This document shows positions 55,704 through 64,000 of a stretch of DNA of 64,000 nucleotides, in pieces (position 1 is the first letter of the stretch; each line of letters starts with the position of its first letter). The DNA lies in NCBI GenBank assembly GCA_036936605.1, contig JAUPFV010000005.1:57866742-57930741 (forward strand), given 5' to 3'. Source of the DNA: Limnanthes douglasii subsp. nivea. Its lineage: Eukaryota; Streptophyta; Magnoliopsida; Brassicales; Limnanthaceae. Made by a program: the position numbers and the translations under genes. The notes under the pieces were generated by a model, which was not told where the DNA came from, made no database searches, and worked only from the letters and a program-made list of their open reading frames with translations.

Positions 55704-57027
55704 ATTTCATGGTCCACTTTAAGGAGAGCTTATGTGGATTCGAAGGAGTGGCCGGGGAGCCAGTCTCCCAGCATCCAGAGAAAAAGAGGAACTGTTGCCT
55801 CCATTTTTTGTCTGCCTCCAAGAGATCTTTTAACACCTTTTGCTCCCGGTTGAATGTCATTGAGTAGAAGGGGAAGTAAGGGTTTCGAGCAAGACCAGCC
55901 AGACCGATGATTTGTTCTAGCAAAAATTCCTGGCCTGAAAGTCTTGAGGCTATTATGCAAGCCATTAATGTGAACCACATGTTGGGCCCAACTTGTGAGG
56001 GACAGAGGTCTATTTTTGAGAGGTATTCAATGAAGAAGGGGTCTAAGGAATACCTTAGCCCCCAGTTCATGATTTCTGTGTAGACCACCACCTCATGATC
56101 CTTCACAGATAAGGGCGTCTCTCCTTCGGAAGGAAATCTGATATTGATGTAAGTAGGAATGCCCCATCGAGCCCTAAGCATTGTCTCTTCAGTCTCCGAA
56201 AAGTACTTATACTTGATGTTGGCAAGGGCCACCAGGTGCTTGTTCTCAATGCCTCTAATATTATTGCCGGTGATATTGTCTAACTCCAAAGGAAGTACTA
56301 TATCTCCTTTTAGTTTGGGAGCAGTCCGGCGGGCTTGCTCCTCGGACATTGTCGAAGAGGATGTTGCACCGTTCGAAGGGACTGAGGGAAGAACATTGGA
56401 CACTTTCTGTTTGATGGACTTATTGGCAGGCCTTGTAATTTGGGGGTCTAGAGTTTGCTCATGCAAAACACGCATGTCTTCGTCGGTAATAAGGGTCCTT
56501 GAAGGAGAGAACTGAGTACCATGAATGGTCATGGATGGTGTGGAGGGCAGACTAGAAACATCTGTTCCATGTCTTTGAAGAGGGCTGCCAGCATCATGAT
56601 GACGGTCTGGATGTCGAGGAGGACTTCCAGAGATTTGCTGTTGATTTTGATTTTGAGAATTTCTGGAAGTCTGGTGCTGATTTTGTCCTCGAGGAGGGCT
56701 AGCAGAGTCACTTTGGTTCGGGTTTCGTTGAGGGCTAGTTGGTTTTCGAGGAGGGCTCCTTGAAGTCCGTCGAGGGCTAGCTATTTTTCGAGGAGGACTC
56801 CTCGATGTCCGTCGAGGACTAGCTGTTCTTCGAGGAGGACTCCTCGACATCTGTTGAGGACTTGACGATCTTTGGGGCGGATGTTCAATATTGATTGGGG
56901 CAACTGGTTCTCGAATGGTCAGTGGAGCTTCCTTGGCTCGCTTTCGATCGTGCGAGCCTTTTCGGTCTCTATGGGATTTCTTCATCTTCGAACCTGATGA
57001 GTGTTTGTGTGGCCTCTTTTTGCCCAT
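55704..57027 (-). CDS. element C antisense gene, exon 1 (conserved domain)
   Basis: From the first in-frame ATG (57027) to the donor (55704), about 441 codons. The frame is open 70 codons further upstream without an ATG. The N-terminal part is basic (KKRPHKHSSGSKMKKSHRDR), followed by an Arg/Ser/Pro repeat region with several SPPR and ASPRRTSR units. The conserved domain is in the last 170 residues: PLSVKDHEVVVYTEIMNWGL, LCPSQVGPNMWFTLMACIIA, FPFYSMTF, EADKKWRQQFLFFSG and CWETG. This resembles the putative gypsy-type transposon (Transposase_28-like) domain. A CTG in good initiation context lies near 57248 and could extend the protein. Intact here, broken in A and B. Confidence 0.8.
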
Positions 57028-57297
57028 TTCTTTGGGAGGGTTAGTTTCGTTGAGCAAGCTTTGACGAGCTACTTCACGAGGTATAATGGCGGTCGAATTG
57101 TTCGAAGGAGGCCAAGGACCGAAGAATGTTGTAGTCAATGGCGGGGGATGAGGCCTTACGTCTTCACCAGCGGCAACCCTCTCCTCGAACCGTTTACTAA
57201 TCAACAGCCACTCAGGAATTCGACGAGCTTTATGCGCCAGCTTTATCTCTCTAGAAATGATTGAACAGAAGTTACATTAATGAAGAAAGAGGTTGGT

Positions 57298-57305
57298 ATT
57301 TATAG
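57298..57305 (-). promoter_or_regulatory. TATA box of element C antisense gene
   Basis: Minus strand reads CTATAAAT (then ACC). It lies about 280 bases before the ATG at 57027 and 550 bases from the 3' LTR. About 25 bases downstream the leader contains an ATG followed directly by TAA, a minimal upstream ORF. Confidence 0.6.
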
Positions 57306-57717
57306 AACATTAGTGGGCTTCTTTGGTGACAGGAGCCCGGGGACATTTTTGTGTTGTTTGCCTAGGGGTATGATGGTCCTTATAGGTGAGCAATGTATGA
57401 CAGCCTAGCTAAAGTAGAAGATGAAGAGTCTCGTGTCAGAGGTTGTCATGGGAAGTGGAAGAGTTTTCTAACAAAAGAATGCGTACCGTTTCTCCAAAAG
57501 AATGCTGACGATGGTATTTGTGCAGTGACATCATCAATCCTAGCATCATTTTTCGCCTAAGTAAATAATTTCCCGACGACCATTTCGCTCAAAATATTGC
57601 AAGGATTGAGGGGGCTACTCAGTACAGAAGAAGTTCGAAGAGGCCTTTTTTGGATGTTCGAGAAATTATTGTTCGCATGTCGAAGAGATGGATTGTCGAA
57701 GGGGTTCGGAAAAGCTC

Positions 57718-57786
57718 ATGTTCGAAGGACTCCTGTAGTTCGAAGGACTCCTGTAGTTCGAAGGACTCCTGTAGTTCGAAGGAGTA
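57718..57786. repeat. 18-bp tandem repeat near element C 3' LTR
   Basis: Three full units of GTTCGAAGGACTCCTGTA and a fourth partial one. TTCGAAG is also frequent elsewhere in the element's non-coding part. Confidence 0.9.
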
Positions 57787-57841
57787 ATGATTTTGGCCTG
57801 AGAAGAAATTTTCAGTCTTAGCAAAACGATTTTTTACTAAG

Positions 57842-57854
57842 ACTAGGGGGCTAC
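57842..57854 (+). other. element C polypurine tract
   Basis: ACTAGGGGGCTAC directly before the 3' LTR. Elements A and B have the related GGGGCTAC and GGGGCTCC at the same place. Confidence 0.65.
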
Positions 57855-58226
57855 TGATGAGGAAGAATAAAAGACAAGGGCCAAAATGCATAGAAATAAA
57901 TGTATAAGGCCCGAAATGCATAAAAATAAATGTATAAGGGCCAAAATGCATAGAAATAAATGTATAAGGGCTAAAATGCGTTAATTGTAAAGATATGGTC
58001 AAAATAGGAAGAAACTTTAGAGCAGGGACCAAAATATGTAATTAGTCCAAATTAAAGCGTGTGGGGTCCGCAATTGTACTATAAAAGGACCACACACGCT
58101 TCACAAATTTCGAGATGAATAGTACGACTTTCTCTCTCTACTACCTTAACACTTTCTCTCTCTAAGTTTGACTCTAAAGTATTTCTCTATCACAAAATCC
58201 CCCTCGGACTATCTTTCGACTCTTCA
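57855..58226 (+). repeat. element C 3' LTR
   Basis: 372 bp, identical to the 5' LTR apart from one base; followed by target duplication AAGTT. Confidence 0.95.
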
Positions 58227-58604
58227 AAGTTAATGATTAAAAGTCTGATGGTATCTCACAAGTCCTTGGAAAATCAGATTGGGCAGATGGCCAGTAACAT
58301 GATTATTAGACCTCAGAGAGTTCTTCCTAGCGACACAGAACATAATCCAGGTAAACGGGACAGCAAGGAGCAATGCCAAGCTATCACCTTGCGATCAGGA
58401 AAGGTTGCTGAGAACCCCACAATTGAACAAGAGGTGGATTCTTCTCAAAATCAGCCCATTCTGAAAAATCCTGCTCAAAATCAGCCATCATCTGAGATTA
58501 TTCTGGTCAAGATCAGCCACCTAAAAAGCCATCTCAGTCAGTTGTTGAGCCTACAATCTACCCTCCTCCACCTTTTCCGCAAAGGTTGCAGAAACAGAAG
58601 CTAG
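58227..58604 (+). pseudogene. element D gag, part 2
   Basis: Continues the gag frame across the element C insertion with no base lost (MIKSLMVSHKSLENQIGQMA). ITLRSGK is a typical Athila block. A frameshift near 58500 moves the protein into the next frame (58586 onward). Confidence 0.8.
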
Positions 58605-59938
58605 ATTCTCAGTTTGGGAGATTTTTGGAGGTGTTCAAGAAGCTACACATCAACATACCTTTTGCTGAAGCATTAGAGAAAATGCCTAGTTATGCCAAGT
58701 TCATGAAGGGAATTCTTTCGAAAAAGCTAAAGCTTGGTGATTTTGAGACCGTGGCGCTCACTGAGGAATGTAGTGCAATCTTACAACAAAAAATTCCTCC
58801 CAAACTCAAAGATCCAGGAAGCTTCACCATTCCTTGTTCAATCGGTAATCTAACTTTCAGAAAATGTTTATGTGATTTGGGAGCGAGCATCAATCTGATG
58901 CCCCTATCTGTGTTTGAGAAACTTGGGCTACCTGAGCCAAAACCGACTAATATCTCTTTGCAACTGGCTGATCGTTCTATCACATATCCTCGTGGGATCG
59001 TAGAAGATGTCTTAGTAAAGGTAGACAAGCTCATCTTTCCTGCTGACTTCGTTATCTTGGATTTCGAAGAGGACAAAAATATCCCCATAATCATGGGAAG
59101 ACCATTCTTGGCTACGGGCAAAACTCTGATCGATGTCCAAAAAGGGGAGCTCACTATGAGAGTGCAAGATCAGACTGTCACTTTCAACGTTTTCAAGGCT
59201 ATACAATCCCCAATAGAGGATGAGGAATGTTTCGGGTTGGATACGGTCGATTCTTCGCACAGTAATGAGTTGGATCAGTTCTCGAGTTCAAATGCTCTAG
59301 GCAGAGTTCTACATGGTGAATCTGACTTCGAAGACGAAGAAATATCCGAATGTGTTCAACTACTACAGGCAGCCCCGTATCAAAAGAGGCTCAATATTCC
59401 ACATGAGTCGCTCGTATTGGGTGATCTTAAGGATTCTCAGGAAAGACTTAAACCTTTTCTACAAGAAGCTCCTAAACTTGAACTCAAACCACTACCAGAT
59501 CATCTCAGGTATGCTTTCTTAGGAGAGTCATCTACATTACCTGTTATTATTGCATCTAACCTTTCAGGTAGTGAGGAAGAAAAGCTATTAAGAGTTCTGG
59601 GGAAGTTCAAATCAGCCATTGGTTGGACCATAGCAGATATCAGAAGATGTATAAGGAAAAGAGTCAAGAAACGACATGATATGAAGCTTGTACATAAAGC
59701 TTTTGATCCAGGCCAACTTGTTATTCTTTTCAACTCTCGTCTAAAGCTTTTCCCAGGGAAGCTCAAGTCAAGGTGGTCTGGACCTTTTAAAGTCAAGACA
59801 GTATATCCACATGGAGCAGTTAAAATCTATGAGAAATCGCCAGACAAAGCATTCAAAGTCAATGGTCAGCGACTCAAGCATTATTATGGAGATGTGGGGA
59901 ACCGTGAGGCATTCAGCATCCACCTCGACATTATATGA
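58586..59938 (+). CDS. element D protease with fused RT start and integrase end
   Basis: 450 open codons. LDSQFGRFLEVFKKLHINIP and the aspartic protease with CDLGASINLMP (D-L-G in place of D-T/S-G, as usual in Athila), then IIMGRPFLATG. The RT N-terminus (KFKSAIGWTIADI) is followed at about 59641 directly by the integrase C-terminal region (KRRHD-like RHDMKLVHKAFDPGQLVIL, LKSRWSGPFKV). RT, RNase H and the integrase core are deleted, yet the frame is kept. The product could not reverse transcribe. The element would depend on a helper. Confidence 0.85.
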   Translation: MQKQKLDSQFGRFLEVFKKLHINIPFAEALEKMPSYAKFMKGILSKKLKLGDFETVALTEECSAILQQKIPPKLKDPGSFTIPCSIGNLTFRKCLCDLGASINLMPLSVFEKLGLPEPKPTNISLQLADRSITYPRGIVEDVLVKVDKLIFPADFVILDFEEDKNIPIIMGRPFLATGKTLIDVQKGELTMRVQDQTVTFNVFKAIQSPIEDEECFGLDTVDSSHSNELDQFSSSNALGRVLHGESDFEDEEISECVQLLQAAPYQKRLNIPHESLVLGDLKDSQERLKPFLQEAPKLELKPLPDHLRYAFLGESSTLPVIIASNLSGSEEEKLLRVLGKFKSAIGWTIADIRRCIRKRVKKRHDMKLVHKAFDPGQLVILFNSRLKLFPGKLKSRWSGPFKVKTVYPHGAVKIYEKSPDKAFKVNGQRLKHYYGDVGNREAFSIHLDII

Positions 59939-61228
59939 TTCTGAGTGGTATCGTCGAGCTATCGACGCTAAACAAGCGCTTCGTGGGAGGCAACCCACTG
60001 GGAAACAATGATCAACAATGCTGGACGAATAGGGGAGTGTTTCTTGTTTCTTTTAATTTCTTGTAGTTGCATTCATCATAGTAGTTATTCATGTTAGTCA
60101 TGCTTATTTTCATTTTCATGCCATGATTATATAGACTGTGTTTAGGATCGAGTTAGCTTATTAGCACAGCATTTTGTTCATGCATTTTGCGTCTTTGATC
60201 CCTTCAGTTGCTGTTTCTACTTAAGTAGCCGATGATAAAAATTGTTTGGAATGATAGTAGGAATAAAATCTAATTAGGTTGCTTGTCAGTTAGCTTGCTT
60301 GATGTAGAAGCACAATTAATACATGTAGACTCATCGATTATTTTTATGCTAGTTACAGACACACTTGAGTATTGTTATACATAATCCTTGCTTAGGTTCA
60401 GAATTACACCTTAATCCTTTATTAGCTCATGGATTGCAAAAAGATAAGTTTGGGGGAGTTAAAAGAATTATGCGTATTATTCAGTTAGGCGTCAAAGGCT
60501 AGTAGCCGCTCGTTGACGTACTACCTCTCGCTGGGGGCTGCGTATTGCGAGTAGTCTAGGGGTGGAATGAGATGGAGCGAAACGCACTCATTCCTAATCC
60601 GATTGCTTAAAAAAACAAAAAAAAAGAAAAAGAAAGATGAAAAAAAAGAAGGCAAAATTGGCTAGGATGAGCTCTTTGGTACTCGAGTTATTAAGTTCTA
60701 GGGGACTTTGTGCCTAGTGACCTAAGAATTTTCCGGTCTGGGATCCGCTAACCTAAAGCTCGCTACATGGACACCATTGTATAAGTCTTTCAGGGACCTC
60801 ATCCATTGCACGGTCAAATAAGCCTTTGAGTGTCTGTATATAGAGTAAAGCATAATAAATCCTTGACAGCCCCGGAGAAATATGGATGTGCAACTTGACT
60901 ATGAAGAATCTAGGTTGTATTTCGTTTCTAATCTTGTGATTATTATGATGAGAACAAGTAAGGTCCATTAATTTGTACTAAAAACATGTCGATTGAGTTT
61001 GAGCACACACGCACGCTTCTTCACTTGTATTGCTAACATTTGAGTACCTAGTTATTTCACATTCCGAGGTCATTACATTCGTTGAGGCATTTATTCTTAA
61101 TTAGTTACGGTTACTTGTTCGGGATCATTGCACTCTTGCATCCATTTAAATTCAGTTGCATTCATGCATCAATTGTTAAACCTGTTTTGCATTGCTTGAG
61201 GACAAGCAACGGTTTAAGTTTGGGGGTT
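59939..61228 (+). other. element D 3' untranslated region
   Basis: Begins with AAGCGCTTCGTGGGAGGCAA, a block common after Athila pol, and ends at the polypurine tract. No env-like ORF, which many Athila elements carry here. Confidence 0.6.
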
Positions 61229-61493
61229 TGATAAGTGCATTTCATATCACTTATTACGCTTCCATTATTCTTAAAATCATCACCGGCTCTCAAGTATTCG
61301 TTGAGTTTTAACATGTTTTTCCAGTATTATTAAAGTCGCTTGTGCCGCGGGTAAATTGTGACAATATTAATAAATTTGGGTTGAAATTGAAGAAACTGGA
61401 AAATTAATGTATTTAGGAAAATTTTGGAACAGTTGAAAAGAAAAGAAAATATATATATTAATGCTTGAAATATATTATGACACTGATTTTCCA

Positions 61494-61533
<40 letters not shown>

Positions 61534-63277
61534 CTTGAAAAATATATTAATCTCTCCGTTCGATATTAATGGACGTTTAAGGTGGGAGCACGGATATTAA
61601 GCAAACTCATTATGAGTTCTCTTTCATCTAAAAATTAGAGCAGGAATAAATTTAATTGGTCAATTATAATAAAAAGCTGCAGTTTGTTAAAAAAGGCAAT
61701 TGGTTTCATTGGCTATCAAATTGAATATCATTTAATATTACATTGGTAATTGTGAAACCACAACTAATATGGAATTAATTTAGTTTCTTAAAACGACCTA
61801 TAATAAGGAACGGAGGGAGTAATGTTGAAAAAAAGGGAAAATATATTTTCTAAGATATTGTTTAAAATATTAAATTAAGAAGAAAATATTAAAGCGAAGC
61901 ATAAAAGGAAATTAATGCTGAATTAAGAAAAGAATATTAGATTAATCCGAATATTTTATTTAGCTATATTGTTTAAAATATTATTTTATTTAACATAAAT
62001 ATTTACGTTACGTAATTTAATTGTTTATGTTATTTTATTTATGTTAATTTAATTGTTTATGTTATTTTATTTAACATAAATATTTACGTTACGTAATTTA
62101 ATTGTTTTTAGGGTTTCGGCAGAATATCTATATAAAGAGACGTAAAGGAGAAAGAAGGTGTGTCGTTTTGGTTTCTTGTCTTTCGGCAAAATACAAATAA
62201 AAAGAAAAAGAAAAAAAAGAGAATAGAAAAAGATAGAAGAAAAAAGAATTGTCTGCATATATAATTGGAGACTATTCGAAAAGCAATTTGGCTTGGTGTC
62301 AGACTGTTCGAAAAGCATATATCAATTGTTGGCCGTTCGAAAAGCAAAGCCAATTGGTGTCAGACTCGAGAAGCAGATACAATTAGTGTCAGACGCCGAA
62401 TTGAATTTCGATTAACACAGACGACAATTGACGGCGAATTGACGTTGAGTTTCTTTTTCGGTTTAATATTTTTCTAAACTCTTCTACGTTTATTTATATT
62501 TTTTATTTATATTCATTATAAGGCTATGTTAATTTTTAAGACCATGATGATGATTTGTTCGATTATGAACTAATCGTTGTCATGGAACCCTGGCGGATTT
62601 TTTTGAATAATATTTAGGGTTTATTGCTTAATTAATTTTTGAGATACAGATTTTTTTAGATGCGTCGCGAACATCTAGATTGTTTATCTTTAATGAATGC
62701 GAAAGTAGATTTAAAGGTTTAGAACTTGTCATGCTAGCATAGGTTCTTGAATGATTCATATTGTGATTGTTCATGATTCGTAATATGTCATTAACCATAT
62801 CATATTACCCTATGTAATCGAAATAGATAACTTGTGCTTAAAACCAAATGTACCTCAATTCATATAGACATATAGGATTGTCATGCATGCGGTGTCTGCT
62901 TAACTGCTATCTCTTTTGTGGTTGATTAAGTGGTTTGGTTTACGTGTACTGAAAGGTAGCGTATTCTGATTTTGAGTTATCTGATTAGTAATCGTAGTAT
63001 CTGACATATTGATTAAGTATATTAATACTCTGAGTAAAATAAACAATGAAGTTAGGGTTCCATGTCTCTCTCGCATAAGTTAATCTTGTTAGTTAATTTG
63101 CTTAGTTATATTCATTCACTCATACTTTATTATTTGTTCCAGCAGTAGTCTAATAATCATACATTGTTGCATAAGTAAATCTTTGTCTTATACACCTAGT
63201 CTTCGTGGGAACGATCTTTCTTACTTATTACTTGCTACGATTTGACCGCGTATACTTGCGTGAGAAAAGGACTAACA
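61229..63277 (+). repeat. element D 3' LTR
   Basis: 2049 bp. Differs from the 5' LTR by an expanded AT microsatellite (about 61498-61528), a duplicated ATTTAATTGTTTATG segment near 62035-62075, a deletion of about 30 bp near 62650, and scattered substitutions. Contains the MITE copy 61551-61819. Confidence 0.92.
61551..61819. mobile_element. Stowaway-like MITE in element D 3' LTR
   Basis: Second copy of the MITE at 43567-43832, here ending in GGAACGGAGGGAG. Confidence 0.75.
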
Positions 63278-64000
63278 GCAACATCGTACAAATGATCCTC
63301 TGGATACTTATGCGCTTACCACAATAACCATGGGCACCAAACGGTGGAATACTGACAACTCAAAGAGGAGATTCAAAGATTAATCGATAATGGGGACCTC
63401 GTCCAATTTGTAAAACACACAGAGAGAGCATAGTGGTACAAGAAGGGGTACCCAATGCCAAACCGACAGATGCATCAAGATAACCTATGGAAAATCAACA
63501 ATGGTTGTGTACTATTTTTGGAGGCGACATTTTTTCAGGAACCGACCATGCAGCACAGAAGGTACATCATAAATACCTCGACATTAACCTGGTTGGTGGC
63601 TCTTTATATCAAAACTTTAGGGATCCAGTCGCAGATTTGACCTTGAAAGACGGTGACTAGAGAGGAATCTTCACACCATACGAGGATGTGCTAATCATTA
63701 GCATTTTGGGTGTCATGGTAACAAAGATATTAATTAATATTGGTAGTTCGACGAGCATTATTTTTAAGGAAAAATACAAACCAATGATGGGAGTGCCCCT
63801 TACAAGACACCGGTCACAGTCGTGTATTACAACACGAAAAAAATAATCCATACCTTGTTATGTTTGTGGAGGACCACAACTCTTACCATTCTATACTAGG
63901 GAGACCATGGATCGATAAGCTTAAGGACATAGCTTTCTCATTATACAATCCATCAAATACGGAATGGAAAATCTGGTGGGAATAATAAGAGGAAACATAA
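63278..64000 (+). pseudogene. element E gag end and protease, broken, continues beyond window
   Basis: CAYHNNHGHQT followed by QLKEEIQRLIDNGDLVQFVK is the zinc-knuckle region of Tat gag. Protease begins near 63660; the catalytic triplet reads N-I-G (KILINIGSSTSIIF) instead of D-T-G. Several stops. GRPWIDKL-like sequence near 63900 is the protease end. Confidence 0.7.

Larger units (their letters stand above)
46542..58226 (+). mobile_element. element C: complete, very young Tat-type retrotransposon with antisense gene
   Basis: 11,685 bp. LTRs 46542-46913 and 57855-58226 are both 372 bp and differ at one site (TTTGG/TTTCG). Target duplication AAGTT at 46537-46541 and 58227-58231. PBS 46915-46932, gag-pro 46992-49460, in-frame pol after one stop codon, two tandem arrays, an opposite-strand spliced gene (54031-57305), and a polypurine tract directly before the 3' LTR. 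Every coding part is open, so this is the best candidate for an active element in the window. Confidence 0.95.
43269..63277 (+). mobile_element. element D: Athila-type retrotransposon with deleted pol, hosting element C
   Basis: LTRs 43269-45285 and 61229-63277. Athila PBS TGGCGCCGTTGCCGGGGA lies at 45292-45309, and polypurine tract AAGTTTGGGGGTT at 61216-61228. Flanks GCAGC (43264-43268) and GCAAC (63278-63282) look like a 5-bp target duplication with one later change. Without C the element is about 8.3 kb. The LTRs are long and share a MITE. Internal coding: gag, protease, and a fused piece of RT and integrase. Confidence 0.88.
41210..64000 (+). mobile_element. element E: old Ty3/gypsy (Tat-like) element, interrupted by D and cut by window end
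   Basis: Left part: LTR-like segment with a TATATAAAG box (41670-41678) ending at about 41781, then a PBS-like TGGTGTCGTTTGTGGGA (41787-41803), then broken gag. The gag is interrupted at 43268 by element D and resumes at 63278 with a zinc-knuckle-like CAYHNNHGHQT and a protease region (KILINIGSSTSIIF). The other LTR lies outside the window, so the left LTR boundary is approximate. Confidence 0.65.

Noticed and set aside
59939..61228. search for an env-like ORF typical of some Athila elements
   Set aside because: No frame over about 70 codons and no membrane-spanning pattern in the interval.

Overview
This window looks like nuclear DNA from a eudicot plant. It is AT-rich and dominated by plant LTR retrotransposons of the Ty3/gypsy Tat and Athila types and Ty1/copia. 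It also holds plant-type single genes: a CYP88A cytochrome P450, a plant histone H2B and a plant mobile domain protein. Nothing in it supports a species name. No tRNA, rRNA or CRISPR array was seen.

Layout. 1-14.4 kb is low-copy or ancient DNA. It contains an H2B relic without an ATG (minus), a divergent pair of related SANT/Myb-like genes separated by a minisatellite, a broken plant mobile domain gene with a recent 273-bp internal duplication, an apparently intact intronless CYP88A (ent-kaurenoic acid oxidase-like) gene, a decayed LINE, and a solitary snRNA-type USE+TATA promoter motif. 14.45-36.66 kb is one decayed Ty1/copia element (minus) split by two Tat-type gypsy elements, A (15169-24408) and B (24566-32882). 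36.7-41.2 kb is AT-rich with no gene I can support. 41.2-64 kb is a three-level nest. An old gypsy element E (plus, running off the window) holds an Athila-type element D (43269-63277). D in turn holds a very young, apparently complete Tat element C (46542-58226). C has 372-bp LTRs differing at one base and the target duplication AAGTT.

The most interesting signal is shared by A, B and C, which have unrelated LTRs. Each carries, between pol and the 3' LTR and on the opposite strand, a separate gene. That gene starts behind its own CTATAAAT box, is interrupted by a phase-1 intron at the same position, and encodes a conserved domain followed by a coiled-coil tail. It is fully open in young element C and decayed in A and B. 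In all three elements gag-pro and pol also lie in one frame, separated by a single stop codon at the homologous place. In A and C that stop is followed by CAG TTA or CAA TTA, the CARYYA context known from tobamovirus stop-codon readthrough. Element C therefore looks like an autonomous unit with a sense gag-pro/pol produced by readthrough and a spliced antisense accessory gene. B (gag deleted) and D (RT-RNase H-integrase core deleted in frame) look like non-autonomous derivatives.
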